Shown piece after piece: positions 7,801-16,609 of a stretch of DNA of 64,000 nucleotides. Positions within the stretch are counted from its first letter, which is position 1. Each line of letters opens with the position of its first letter. Source of the DNA: Chloroflexota bacterium (GTDB taxonomy: Bacteria; Chloroflexota; Anaerolineae; UBA1429); contig JAIOAW010000010.1 in the NCBI GenBank assembly GCA_019873625.1, positions 18,237 to 82,236 of the forward strand, in the 5' to 3' direction. The notes beneath the pieces were generated by a model. That model saw only the letters and a program-made list of their open reading frames with translations. It was not told where the DNA came from and did no database searches. Position numbers and translations under genes: made by a program.

Positions 7801-9036
7801 ATGGCAAAATCGAGTAGTTCACAGATCCCCTTGCTTCAAAGTACCCAAAACGGCATGCCGACGATTCCTAGCAAAGTAACGCCCGATACTCCTCTTGAGG
7901 CTTTGAATCTAAACTGGAGTGAACGTGATTTGCCTGAAAGAGAACGCACAAAGCACGTTCACAGGTTGCATCCTTATTTGGGTAAGTTCATTCCGCAGTT
8001 GGTCGAGATCTTTTTACGCAAATACTTTCAACGAGGGCAAACAGTTCTGGATCCTTTCTGCGGCTCGGGTACGACGCTCGTTCAAGCGAATGAACTGGGC
8101 ATCCACGCAATAGGCTACGACATTTCCTCTTTCAATGTTCTATTGTGTCGAGCCAAAACAGCGCATTATGATTATGTGAGACTTCGGCGCGAAGTGATGA
8201 ATATTCTTGAGAGAACACGTCTCTCCTCCTTGGGAGAACAACAGCTAAAATTATGGGGTAGAGAGCAAGAAACAAAGATGTTCCTTGCTGTTACCGATGA
8301 TGATTATCTGCGACGATGGTTCGCCCCTCAGGCTCTATATGAACTGCTTACTTATCGCTATTGGATCGAACATGGGGATTATGAATATAAGGATCTACTC
8401 AAGATCATCCTCTCACGTTCGGCTCGGTCAGCGCGTTTGACGACTCATTTTGATCTCGATTTCCCTAAAGAGCCGCAGACAGAGCCATATTACTGCTATA
8501 AGCATTCACGCATATGCAAGCCTACGACGGAGGCTCTCAAGTTCCTGCATCGCTACAGTTTGGATACTCTTCGTCGCATCCGAGAGTTTGCCGCAGTACG
8601 CACGGATGCTCAAGTGAGCATTATTCATGGCGATGCGCGAGAGGCCGATTTCCCTCCTGTGGATGGCGTCATCACCAGCCCTCCTTACGTTGGGTTAATT
8701 GATTACCATGAGCAACATGCTTATGCTTATCACCTATTAGGCCTAGAGGATAGGCGTGAATGTGAGATTGGTGCGGCGGCAGGAGGTAGAGGAATAAAAG
8801 CGCAAGAAGAATATAAGCGACAAATAGCCCAAGTTTTTCGCCGAGCGGCAAGTGTAATGCCTCCGGGAGGCCATATGATCGTCGTAGCAAATGATTCTGC
8901 GAATCTGTATGGGGAAATAGCGGTCTTATCAGGATTAGAGGTTGAGTATGTGGTTCACCGCCAGGTCAATCGCCGCACGGGGCGGAGAGCAGGTGAATTC
9001 TATGAGTCAGTATTTATCTGGCGTAAACCATCTTAG
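7801..9036 (+). CDS. type II DNA methyltransferase (amino-methyltransferase, N4C/N6A)
   Basis: A 411-residue DNA methyltransferase. The AdoMet-binding motif is DPFCGSGTT (84-92) and the catalytic motif TSPPY is near residue 292; about 200 residues, presumably including the target-recognition region, lie between them, an alpha-class-like order. S-P-P-Y favours N4-cytosine methylation, with N6-adenine possible. ATG 7801 follows a GGAGGCGAGAG ribosome binding site. The restriction endonuclease gene starts 11 bases after its stop in the same direction. Codon use and base composition are clearly more AT-rich than in neighbouring genes, which indicates horizontal acquisition of the pair. Confidence 0.88.
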   Translation: MAKSSSSQIPLLQSTQNGMPTIPSKVTPDTPLEALNLNWSERDLPERERTKHVHRLHPYLGKFIPQLVEIFLRKYFQRGQTVLDPFCGSGTTLVQANELGIHAIGYDISSFNVLLCRAKTAHYDYVRLRREVMNILERTRLSSLGEQQLKLWGREQETKMFLAVTDDDYLRRWFAPQALYELLTYRYWIEHGDYEYKDLLKIILSRSARSARLTTHFDLDFPKEPQTEPYYCYKHSRICKPTTEALKFLHRYSLDTLRRIREFAAVRTDAQVSIIHGDAREADFPPVDGVITSPPYVGLIDYHEQHAYAYHLLGLEDRRECEIGAAAGGRGIKAQEEYKRQIAQVFRRAASVMPPGGHMIVVANDSANLYGEIAVLSGLEVEYVVHRQVNRRTGRRAGEFYESVFIWRKPS

Positions 9037-9047
9037 TGGGGGAAGAG

Positions 9048-9863
9048 ATGTCCGATTCAAGCCCGATGAAAGAGGCTATTCAAGCCGTCATTCGTGAGAT
9101 GATGGAAAAGGTTCTTCATAGAGTCTTGATTGAGGATCCGTTTCTGCCTGAGAAACATAAAGCGGAGAAACCCCTCTATGCAGCGCTTGTGCCGGATGAG
9201 ATCTTCAAAGGCGCACACTTTGAGAGGCGGTTTGTAACGCCTTTTGGCAAGGCTTGGCAGAGTTTGGCTATTGTGGCGGCCCAATATGGCCTTGGATATG
9301 GTGAGAGCGATCATGCAATTCAAGGGATTGTCAGAGAGGACAGGCTGAGGCGTATCACGGAAACACTTAATCGTTTGGAGCATCGCTCGCCGGGAGCCCC
9401 GAGAACCTTGCCAAACTGGGATGTGGAATTGGCGTACATTTTGGAGGGGGGTGGGGAAAGTATCCCCGTAACCGTTGTTTGCGACGTGTATGCCAAAGGT
9501 CGAGATGGCAAGCGTTACGCTTTCGAACTAAAAGCGCCTTTGCCCAATAGCGATCAAACGAAGGTTAGTAAAGAAAAATTGTTCAAACTCTACGCCATGG
9601 AACCTCCTCAAGTGGATGAGGCCTATTTTGCATTACCTTACAATCCCTACGGGCGGCGAGAGGATTACCGTTGGAGTTTCCCAGAGCGTTGGTTCGATAT
9701 GCAACGCGATGTTGTAGTTCTTATAGGTGATGAATTTTGGGAAAAGATAGGAGGCATAGGCACCTACCAAGCTTTTATTCAGGCCATCGATGAGTTGGGC
9801 CGAGAATACAAAGATAGGATCTACACTGAGTTTTTGGGAATCCGCCCACCCGAAACAGAATGA
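9048..9863 (+). CDS. type II restriction endonuclease, TdeIII-like
   Basis: A 271-residue protein resembling the TdeIII family of type II endonucleases: the N-terminal FERRFVTPFGKAWQSLA segment, a central VTVVCDVYAKGRDGKRYAFE stretch and ELKAPLPNSDQTKVSKEKL. Asp146 and the Glu160-Leu-Lys162 pair fit a PD-(D/E)xK nuclease active site. Its position directly behind a DNA methyltransferase supports a restriction-modification pair; the recognition site cannot be read. ATG 9048 follows GGGGGAAGAG; an in-frame GTG at 9036 overlapping the methyltransferase stop is possible. The gene has the same AT-rich composition as its partner. Confidence 0.75.
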   Translation: MSDSSPMKEAIQAVIREMMEKVLHRVLIEDPFLPEKHKAEKPLYAALVPDEIFKGAHFERRFVTPFGKAWQSLAIVAAQYGLGYGESDHAIQGIVREDRLRRITETLNRLEHRSPGAPRTLPNWDVELAYILEGGGESIPVTVVCDVYAKGRDGKRYAFELKAPLPNSDQTKVSKEKLFKLYAMEPPQVDEAYFALPYNPYGRREDYRWSFPERWFDMQRDVVVLIGDEFWEKIGGIGTYQAFIQAIDELGREYKDRIYTEFLGIRPPETE

Positions 9864-9870
9864 CCTTTCT

Positions 9871-10902
9871 GTGCTCCGCGAATTCCTGTTTGAGGCTGGC
9901 CGCTATTTCGCCTCTTGCCACGCGGCGACGGTAGTAGAGACCCTCGAGGGCGATCTCTTGTGCGCCTGGTTCGCTGGGACGCACGAAGGCCACCCGGATG
10001 TGGCCATCTGGATGGCGCGCCGGCATCGCGAGGCGTGGGGAGAGCCATACATCGTGGCCGACGTGCCCGGTGTGCCCTTGTGGAACCCCGTCTTCTACCG
10101 CGATGCGCAAGGCGTCATCTGGCTCTTTTACAAGGTGGCCCCCAGCATCCCCGCTTGGACGGGCGCCTTCCTTCGCTCGGCGGATGGCGGCCGCACCTGG
10201 AGCGCCCCCGTCTTCCTCCCGGCGGGGCTCCTTGGCCCCAGCAAGAATAAGCCGATCACCCTCTCGAATGGGGATATCCTTTCGCCCACCTCGTGCGAGA
10301 CATGGCGCTCTTGGGCCTGCTGGGTGGAAATCAGCCCCGATGGCGGCGCCACGTGGCAGCGCGTTGGCCCTTTGGCGCCGCCGGGCGAATGGGCAAGGGA
10401 AGTCCCTCTCGGGCCGGAAGATGCCGCTTCTGCCGTGTGGGATGCTGAACGGGGCGCCCTGCGTTTGCCCCAAGCGACGTACGGGGTCATCCAGCCCACG
10501 GCGTGGGAGTGGGCGCCCGGCTGCGTGCGGATGCTGATGCGCGCCACGGCGACCATCGGTGCCGTGTGCGTGGCCGATTCGCACGATTACGGCCGCACCT
10601 GGTCGCCCTTGCGCCGCACGAGCATCCCCAACCCCAATAGCGGGCTGGACGCGGTGCGCCTGGCCGATGGGCGCATCGTTTTGGCCTGCAACCCCACGGC
10701 CGAAGGCCGCACACCGCTCTCGCTCCTCGTCTCGCGCGATAATGGGGAGACGTGGCCCGCTCGCCTCGATATCGAGACGGCGCCCGGCGAGTATTCCTAT
10801 CCCTCGATCATCCAAGGGTGCGAGGGGCGCATCCACTGCGTCTATACTCACCGCCGGGAGCGGATCGCCTACATCGCGCTTATGCCGGAGGAATTGCCCT
10901 AA
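9871..10902 (+). CDS. sialidase-like Asp-box (BNR) glycoside hydrolase family protein
   Basis: A 343-residue six-bladed-propeller protein with four Asp-boxes, SADGGRTW, SPDGGATW, SHDYGRTW and SRDNGETW, and the N-terminal ASCHAATVVE and AWFAGTHEGHPDVAIW motifs of bacterial exo-sialidase-like proteins found in sugar-catabolism loci. There is no signal peptide, so an intracellular or non-classical enzyme is implied, and activity on sialic acid is not established. The start is uncertain: GTG 9871 fits the family N-terminus but has no clear ribosome binding site, while ATG 9790 would need 27 residues read out of frame through the endonuclease gene. The original start region was probably altered when the restriction-modification cassette arrived. 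Confidence 0.75.
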   Translation: MLREFLFEAGRYFASCHAATVVETLEGDLLCAWFAGTHEGHPDVAIWMARRHREAWGEPYIVADVPGVPLWNPVFYRDAQGVIWLFYKVAPSIPAWTGAFLRSADGGRTWSAPVFLPAGLLGPSKNKPITLSNGDILSPTSCETWRSWACWVEISPDGGATWQRVGPLAPPGEWAREVPLGPEDAASAVWDAERGALRLPQATYGVIQPTAWEWAPGCVRMLMRATATIGAVCVADSHDYGRTWSPLRRTSIPNPNSGLDAVRLADGRIVLACNPTAEGRTPLSLLVSRDNGETWPARLDIETAPGEYSYPSIIQGCEGRIHCVYTHRRERIAYIALMPEELP

Positions 10903-10914
10903 CAGGGTCGCGCC

Positions 10915-11658
10915 TTAGCCCATATACTGCCCGCCGTTGATATCGAGCACGAGGCCGGTGATGTACTCGGCAAGCGGCGAGGCCAAAAAGAGCACGGCAT
11001 TTGCGACATCTTCCGGCCGGCCCAGGCGACGGAGGGGAATCTGCCGAATGTAGACCTCCTCGTGGTCGGCCACTTGGCGCACTACGGGCGGCGTGGTGAT
11101 GATGCCCGGCGCGACGGCATTCACTGTGATGCCGTAAGGCCCGGCCTCTCTGGCCAAAGTGCGCGTGAGGCCGATGATGCCCGCCTTGGATGAGGCGTAA
11201 TGGATGCCCGCCTCGAGGCCGCCTACGCGCGCGGCGAGCGAGGCAAAGGTGATGATGCGCCCCCGACGCCGGGCCTTCATCCCCTCGATAAAAGCCTGGC
11301 AGACGAGAAAGGTGCCCCGCAGGTTCACGTCGAGCACGCGGTCCCATTCTTCGAGCGAGACGGCGCCGATGCCTGGCGTGTAGGCGATGATCCCCGCCGC
11401 GAGGACGAGGATATCCACCTCGCCCAGGCGTTGGGGAACGGCCTCGGCCAGGGCGGCCACTTGGGCGGCATCGCTCACATCGCAGGTAAAGGCCACAGCC
11501 CCTGGGCAGTGTGTCGCCGTCTCCAGGGCGCCTGCGCCGTTGATATCCACGGCCGCCACACGCGCCCCGGCCTCGGCCAGGGCATACGCGCAGGCCCGGC
11601 CGATGCCGCTCGCGGCCCCCGTGACCAGGGCGACCTGAGAAGAGAGATCAATCCGCAT
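10915..11658 (-). CDS. short-chain dehydrogenase/reductase (SDR)
   Basis: A 247-residue classical SDR. The cofactor loop is TGAASGIG near the N-terminus, AAGI (of the NAG type) follows, and the catalytic Ser is in ITFASLAAR with YxxxK as YASSK. An Asp in AVDINGAG after the second strand suggests NAD preference. The C-terminus ends in the typical ITGLVLDINGGQYMG. It is related to 3-oxoacyl-ACP reductase/gluconate 5-dehydrogenase-like enzymes; the substrate is not predictable. GGGAGGGATGCG precedes ATG 11658. It is the last gene of the long minus-strand run, 24 bases after the lipoprotein gene, and converges with the sialidase-like gene. Confidence 0.87.
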   Translation of the reverse strand: MRIDLSSQVALVTGAASGIGRACAYALAEAGARVAAVDINGAGALETATHCPGAVAFTCDVSDAAQVAALAEAVPQRLGEVDILVLAAGIIAYTPGIGAVSLEEWDRVLDVNLRGTFLVCQAFIEGMKARRRGRIITFASLAARVGGLEAGIHYASSKAGIIGLTRTLAREAGPYGITVNAVAPGIITTPPVVRQVADHEEVYIRQIPLRRLGRPEDVANAVLFLASPLAEYITGLVLDINGGQYMG

Positions 11659-11682
11659 CGCATCCCTCCCTTGTTCCCCGCA

Positions 11683-13851
11683 CTAAGGCCCCAAAAGGCG
11701 CACCTCGGCGAGTTTCCCATCGCGCACGTGGGCGACGTAACGCGGCGCGCCCTCGACCCGCGAGAAATAGACGGCCTCGCCCTCTTCACGCTCGGCAATG
11801 AGGCGCACTTCCGGCGCGAGAAGCCCCAATTGTCGTACTTGGGCCACCACGGCGGGGTCCGCCACGAGGTCTTCGATGGTTTGGCCGTGACGCATCCGCC
11901 GCAAGGCCTCGTCCAATACGGCGTAAGGGGTGCGTTCGGTCATTTCCCAATATGCCTCGGCCAGCGGCGCGCCGGCGGGCAGCCGACTCTGCCGCACGTA
12001 AGCATCCCCCTGGCGCACCCACGTGGCTACAAACAGGCGATGCAAACAGACGTGGCATTCCTGAAAGACGTCATTTTCCAGGCCGAAAGACGTGCCGCGC
12101 ACTTGGAGCGTGCCCAGCCCCTCGCCGGCAAAGCGCACTTCGCCGTCAGTCGCTACCCAATCGCGCTGGCCTTGGGGCGCCCATATGACCTGCCAACCCG
12201 CCTCGCCGCGCCTCAGAAGGGCGAACGAGGGCTGAACGGCGGAGGCCCCGATCACCCCGGCGATGAGGCCGAGTTCATCCCCTTGCAATCGCGCATCGAG
12301 CACGATCTGCCCGCTCGTCAGCGGGTAGGCTGTGCCGCCCTCGAGGGCGTAAAGGGTAAGGGGCGGCAGGCCCGCGATGACGAGATCCTCCTTGAGCCGG
12401 AGCAGGCTAGGCTGGCCGAGGGGCACCTCCCAGCCGGCCTCGCTCATATACCCTCGCAGGCGTTCGCAGATGGCCTCGAGCGAATCCTCGCGGTGGGCAT
12501 TGATGTATTCGGCCACCCGTTGGGCGAGCGCAGAGGGATCCCCAACCGTCCCGGCAAAACGGGCTGGCCAGGGGTCCAAGGAGAGGGTCGGGATACTAAA
12601 GGCGGAAGAGGCCATCCAGCCCAAAAGGATCGCTTCCGCATCGAGCGAGAGGATACGGTAACCCCCGCCATCGGGGCGCACGGCGAAATAGAAGCCCGCT
12701 CCCCGTTCGTCACGCTGGTAGCCTATGATATAGGCTCCGTCAGGGGTCCAGCCCACGAGCGTGGCAAGCGGCGAGGACACGTCCAGCACCTGCTGCGCCT
12801 CGCGGCGAACCATATCAAAGATCCACAGCCCCAAGCCGCGGGTGCTCTCGTACTCATAGAGGCCGTCTCGCAGGAGGTAGGCGATGGACTGCCCATCTGG
12901 CGACCAGAGGGGGGTTGCGCTGTGCGTCTGGGGTGGGTTTTGCAAAAGGGTTTCTGGGCCACGCTGGGCAGAGACCTCGGTTGCGAGGAGGGATTGCCTT
13001 TTTTGCGCCTCGTCATACGAGGTTGTGAGAAGCCAGCGACCCTCCGGCGAGAGCGCCGCCTCCCCTTGGCCGGAGATGGCCACCTCGCTCACGGCTTGGC
13101 CGCCCAGGAGGTCATACGTGAGGAGGGATCTCAGGCGATCGTCCGCGCCAAAGGGGATGAGCATCACTCTTTGCGACGAGTCATCATAGCGCAGAAGGAG
13201 CGCCCCGGAGGTGTTCTTGAGCGAAGCGCGGGCTAAGGGCGAGTCATCTTGCACGTTGATGGCGTAAAGGGCTACGCCTTGCCCTATGGGGGAGGATGTG
13301 TCCCCCAGCACGGCCAAATAGAGCAGGCCCTTGCCCGTCTCTCCCCAAAGGAGGTGCACATCGAGCACCTCGCCCTCCAAGGGGATGTTCAGGGTCTGGG
13401 CGGCGCCGCGCGCCAAATCGAGCACGGTGAGGATGCGCCCATGGGCAGTGGCCAACAGCCCTTTGGAGAAACTCCACGTCTCTAAATCGGCCATTTCGAC
13501 GAGGGGCTGGGGGTTGTTCCCCCAGGCGTCCCCTCGGAAGATCGTGCCCAGCCGGGCATAGACCATCTGCCAGGTCTCGCCCGAGGGCGCTGCGGAGGGC
13601 TGAGGAGAAGCGACCGCACTCGGAGAGGGGGAGGGGATGGCCGATGGAGACGGCTCTGAGGCCGGTTTGAGGAGGACAAGCGTCGGCGAGGGCCGGCTCA
13701 GCGGCATAGTCGCCGTGGGCGTGAGCGGCGCGGGGGACGTAGGCCCCTCTGGGGTGGGGGTAACCGTCGGCGTAGGGCGCGAGAGGGTCCCGCACCCTAT
13801 GGCGAGGAATGCACTTAACATAATGAAGAGATAAACCCTGCGAACCCTCAT
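11683..13851 (-). CDS. lipoprotein with Pro/Thr/Ser linker and beta-propeller (TolB/WD40-like) domain
   Basis: A 722-residue predicted lipoprotein. The N-terminus MRVRRVYLFIMLSAFLAIGC is a signal peptide with lipobox LAIGC, followed by about 75 residues rich in Pro, Thr and Ser that probably span the cell envelope. The middle region has propeller-like repeats such as ALSPEGRWLLTTSYD, PLWSPDGQSIAYLLRDGLYE and LVGWTPDGAYIIGYQRD. The C-terminal third (about 480-722) is not recognised. ATG 13851 overlaps the stop of the URO-D-family gene as ATGA, so the two are translationally coupled. A sensing or binding role at the outside face of the membrane is an inference. Confidence 0.8.
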   Translation of the reverse strand: MRVRRVYLFIMLSAFLAIGCGTLSRPTPTVTPTPEGPTSPAPLTPTATMPLSRPSPTLVLLKPASEPSPSAIPSPSPSAVASPQPSAAPSGETWQMVYARLGTIFRGDAWGNNPQPLVEMADLETWSFSKGLLATAHGRILTVLDLARGAAQTLNIPLEGEVLDVHLLWGETGKGLLYLAVLGDTSSPIGQGVALYAINVQDDSPLARASLKNTSGALLLRYDDSSQRVMLIPFGADDRLRSLLTYDLLGGQAVSEVAISGQGEAALSPEGRWLLTTSYDEAQKRQSLLATEVSAQRGPETLLQNPPQTHSATPLWSPDGQSIAYLLRDGLYEYESTRGLGLWIFDMVRREAQQVLDVSSPLATLVGWTPDGAYIIGYQRDERGAGFYFAVRPDGGGYRILSLDAEAILLGWMASSAFSIPTLSLDPWPARFAGTVGDPSALAQRVAEYINAHREDSLEAICERLRGYMSEAGWEVPLGQPSLLRLKEDLVIAGLPPLTLYALEGGTAYPLTSGQIVLDARLQGDELGLIAGVIGASAVQPSFALLRRGEAGWQVIWAPQGQRDWVATDGEVRFAGEGLGTLQVRGTSFGLENDVFQECHVCLHRLFVATWVRQGDAYVRQSRLPAGAPLAEAYWEMTERTPYAVLDEALRRMRHGQTIEDLVADPAVVAQVRQLGLLAPEVRLIAEREEGEAVYFSRVEGAPRYVAHVRDGKLAEVRLLGP

Positions 13852-14855
13852 CGTTCCGGCGGCCCCCACCAGGCCTCGAAAAAGGCCCGGATATTCTCGA
13901 GCGGCTGATCCTTGTTGAACTCGGCCTGGCCGATGACGCCGCCCCGATCGTCCCACAAGGCGGCTTTGACGCGTTCCACGGCCTGGCGCACATCCTCCGG
14001 CGTGCCAAAGGGCAGGATGTGCTGACGATCTATCTCGCCCCAGAAGGTGATGCGCCCCTTGAAGCGGCGGCCGATTTCCTCGATGGGCATAGTGAACAGT
14101 TGCGAGTTGATGGCATCCACACCGATCTCGATGAGGTGCTCGTACAGGGGCAAGATGTAACCATCCGAGTGCATAAAGGCGAATTTGCCGTGGGCATGGG
14201 CTAGGTCGCAGTAATCTTTGTACAACGGCTTAAAGTATTCCACCCACATCGCCGGCGAGATGAGCAGGGCGTGCTCGCCGCCCCAATCGTCCATAAAAAA
14301 GACGGCGTTGACATCCGTCTTGACGACGTATTGCAAATGCCTCATATAAAAATCGTGCACCATCTCTAAAAGGATGCGCACCTCGCGGACGCCCCAGGCC
14401 AGGTCCAAATACAAGTTCTCGCTCCCCCGCAGGAACTGCATCCGCTCAAAGGGGCGTGGGCAACCGAGGTACACGAAGCGATCGTGGCTGGCGCAGGTGC
14501 GGTTCACCTCTTCGAACCCCTTGCCGAGGAGGTGGTAGGGGGGCTTCCAGTGGGCGAGTTGGCTCCAATCGCTCAGGGCGGGATATTTGACCTCCCCGAT
14601 CATCCCCCGCTGGATGTTCACCCAACGGCTGCCCCAAGGGTCCGTCCACTCGCCCGGCTCATAGAGGGGGGATTCATCCGCCGGATCCCGGTAGCCGCTC
14701 GGGCCGAAATCGGGGGGATACAGGTCGAGCAAGGCCCGGAGTTCCTTCTCTCGCCCGAAGAAGGCGGCAGGCAAGAGCCACACGTCGCGCGCCGGGCGGT
14801 CAACGCCCTCGAAGCGCAAGGTGCGGATGACGCGTTCGCGCGGGGTTAGGGCCAT
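13848..14855 (-). CDS. uroporphyrinogen decarboxylase (URO-D) family protein, methyltransferase-like
   Basis: A 335-residue protein with the URO-D/CmuA-type TIM barrel: RERVIRTLRFEGVDRPARDV at the N-terminus, FFMDDWGGEHALLISPAMW in the middle and the late strand GKFAFMHSDGYILPLYEHLI, where haem-pathway HemE would have different residues. This divergent branch contains corrinoid-linked methyltransferases and many uncharacterised proteins linked to sugar catabolism; it is not a HemE. AAGGAG precedes ATG 14855. It lies 32 bases after the RNA methyltransferase and overlaps the lipoprotein start by four bases. A second member of the family is at 44258-45325. Confidence 0.82.
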   Translation of the reverse strand: MALTPRERVIRTLRFEGVDRPARDVWLLPAAFFGREKELRALLDLYPPDFGPSGYRDPADESPLYEPGEWTDPWGSRWVNIQRGMIGEVKYPALSDWSQLAHWKPPYHLLGKGFEEVNRTCASHDRFVYLGCPRPFERMQFLRGSENLYLDLAWGVREVRILLEMVHDFYMRHLQYVVKTDVNAVFFMDDWGGEHALLISPAMWVEYFKPLYKDYCDLAHAHGKFAFMHSDGYILPLYEHLIEIGVDAINSQLFTMPIEEIGRRFKGRITFWGEIDRQHILPFGTPEDVRQAVERVKAALWDDRGGVIGQAEFNKDQPLENIRAFFEAWWGPPER

Positions 14856-14887
14856 ATTTTCTCCTTGGCGTGTTGAAGTGTCATCAT

Positions 14888-16129
14888 TTAGATGCGGCGC
14901 AGCAGCGCGACCGTCTCGATATGATAGGTCTGCGGGAACATATCCACGGGTTGAACGCTCTCCAGGCGGTAACCGTGCGCCGCAAGGCGGGCCACATCGC
15001 GCGCGAGGGAGGCCGGGTCGCAGGAGACGTAAACGAGGCGACGCGGCCTCTGCCGGCCGATGGCCTCGATGACGGCTGGCTCACAGCCGCCGCGCGGCGG
15101 GTCGAGGATGGCCGCCTCGTAGGGCCTATCCAGGGCAGGGAGGGCCTCCTCTACGGGCGCCTCGATGAGCATCACCTCGGCCTCGCCGCCCAAAATCCGC
15201 CAGGCGTTCGCCTCGGCATCGCGCACGGCCCAGGGCGAGCCTTCGATGGCGATAATCGGCGTATCGGCCCGGCCCACCGAAAAGGCCAGGGTCCCCACGC
15301 CGCAGTACGCATCGAGCAAGGTCTCCCCCGGCTGAAGGTCGAGATAGCCCCGCACCACGCTCACCAGGCGCTCCACCTGCTCGGTGTTATTTTGGAAGAA
15401 CGACGGCCCCGAAATCTGGAACGGCCTACCTTCGACCATCTCGAACAGGGCGCTGGAGCCGGCCATCACGGTGAGTTCGCCTCGGTCGGAGAGGTAGAGG
15501 CAAGAAACGGGCGCCGTCACCTCGAGCACCGGCGGCAAGGCGCCGCGCCCCTCAAAAATGACCATCTGCTGATGGGTGCGGAGGCCCGCCCGTAACACGA
15601 TGCGCCTGAGGCCAGAAAAATCCACATCTAGGCTATCGCGAAGCGACCACACAAAAGGGTGCGTGATGGCGCACGTCTCGACGGGCACGACGGTATGGCT
15701 GGCCTGTGCATAGAAGCCGATGTGCCCCTCGCGATCGAGCCGCAACTGCACGCGGTTGCGGTAGGCCCACGGCTCCGCCATACCCAGGATGGGGCGCATC
15801 GGCGGTTCGGCCTGGCCGCCGATGCGTTGGAGTAAATTCGCCACGATGCGCTCTTTGAAGGCCAACTGGGCGCTGTAGGCGATGTGTTGCCAATGGCAGC
15901 CGCCGCACGCGCCAAAGTAGGGGCATTTGGGCGAGACGCGCTCTGGGGAGGCCTGGACGACCTCAAGGAGCCTCCCCTGCAAAGAGTGCCCCCGGCCCGG
16001 CGAAAGGGCCACCGTAACGACTTCGCCAGGAATCGCCAGCGGCACAAAGACGGCCTGCCCCTGCCAAAAGCCTACCGCGGCGCCGCCATGCGCCATATCG
16101 GTTAGGGTGATCGTCGCCCGCTCGGCCAT
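14888..16129 (-). CDS. 23S rRNA/tRNA m5U methyltransferase (RlmD/TrmA family)
   Basis: A 413-residue class I AdoMet-dependent RNA uracil-C5 methyltransferase. Residues about 1-60 form a TRAM domain, and the iron-sulfur cysteines are Cys69, Cys75 and Cys78 in CPYFGACGGCHWQH, with a fourth in ETCAITH. The catalytic domain has LLDAYCGVGTLAF (AdoMet loop), ILDPPRGGC and the nucleophile Cys in VYVSCDPASLARD. It methylates a uridine in rRNA or tRNA; which position cannot be read. The start MAERATITL at 16129 matches the family N-terminus and lies one base after the nrdR stop; the longer open frame upstream is nrdR in another frame. Confidence 0.88.
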   Translation of the reverse strand: MAERATITLTDMAHGGAAVGFWQGQAVFVPLAIPGEVVTVALSPGRGHSLQGRLLEVVQASPERVSPKCPYFGACGGCHWQHIAYSAQLAFKERIVANLLQRIGGQAEPPMRPILGMAEPWAYRNRVQLRLDREGHIGFYAQASHTVVPVETCAITHPFVWSLRDSLDVDFSGLRRIVLRAGLRTHQQMVIFEGRGALPPVLEVTAPVSCLYLSDRGELTVMAGSSALFEMVEGRPFQISGPSFFQNNTEQVERLVSVVRGYLDLQPGETLLDAYCGVGTLAFSVGRADTPIIAIEGSPWAVRDAEANAWRILGGEAEVMLIEAPVEEALPALDRPYEAAILDPPRGGCEPAVIEAIGRQRPRRLVYVSCDPASLARDVARLAAHGYRLESVQPVDMFPQTYHIETVALLRRI

Positions 16130-16130
16130 T

Positions 16131-16592
16131 TTACGCCTCGCGGCGCTGCTGTTCGACGATCTGATCCACCTCGCGTTTGAGGGTTTGGATATCCGCGAAG
16201 GAGCGATAGACCGAGGCGAAGCGCACATAGGCCACGTCATCAATCTCGCGCAGACGCTCCATCACCATCTCGCCGATGGTGCGGCTGGGAACCTCCGCCT
16301 GCCCCAAGTTGTAGAGGTTCGTCTCAATCTCGCTCACCACCTGCTCAATGCGCTCCGCCGAGACGGGTCGCTTGGCACAGGCGCGCCGTATCCCCTCATA
16401 CAACTTTTGCCGGTCGAACGGTTCCCGCCGCCCATCGCGCTTGATGACGAGCAGATTCACGCGCGCCACCTGTTCATAGGTAGTAAATCGCTGCCCGCAT
16501 GCCTGGCATTCGCGCCGGCGACGGATGCCATCGCCCACCTCGCGGGTATCCACCACGCGAGATTCCGTGTGCCCACAGAAGGGGCATTTCAT
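16131..16592 (-). CDS. nrdR: transcriptional repressor NrdR
   Basis: A 153-residue protein of full NrdR length. Zinc ribbon cysteines are Cys3, Cys6, Cys29 and Cys32 ([18 protein letters not shown] and [13 protein letters not shown]), followed by an ATP-cone domain ([17 protein letters not shown] to about residue 140). NrdR senses ATP/dATP and represses ribonucleotide reductase genes; none are in this window. It sits 17 bases downstream of ftsZ in the dcw run, a position often seen in Gram-positive bacteria and Chloroflexota, and one base upstream of the RNA methyltransferase. Confidence 0.95.
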   Translation of the reverse strand: MKCPFCGHTESRVVDTREVGDGIRRRRECQACGQRFTTYEQVARVNLLVIKRDGRREPFDRQKLYEGIRRACAKRPVSAERIEQVVSEIETNLYNLGQAEVPSRTIGEMVMERLREIDDVAYVRFASVYRSFADIQTLKREVDQIVEQQRREA

Positions 16593-16609
16593 CGCACACC
16601 TCTCCCTAT

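Noticed and set aside
11200..13236. A 678-codon open frame on the plus strand opposite the lipoprotein gene
   Set aside because: It has no recognisable domain, an improbable His/Arg/Gly-rich composition and no ribosome binding site, while the minus strand encodes a lipoprotein with a clean signal peptide and propeller repeats. It is a GC-driven antisense frame.
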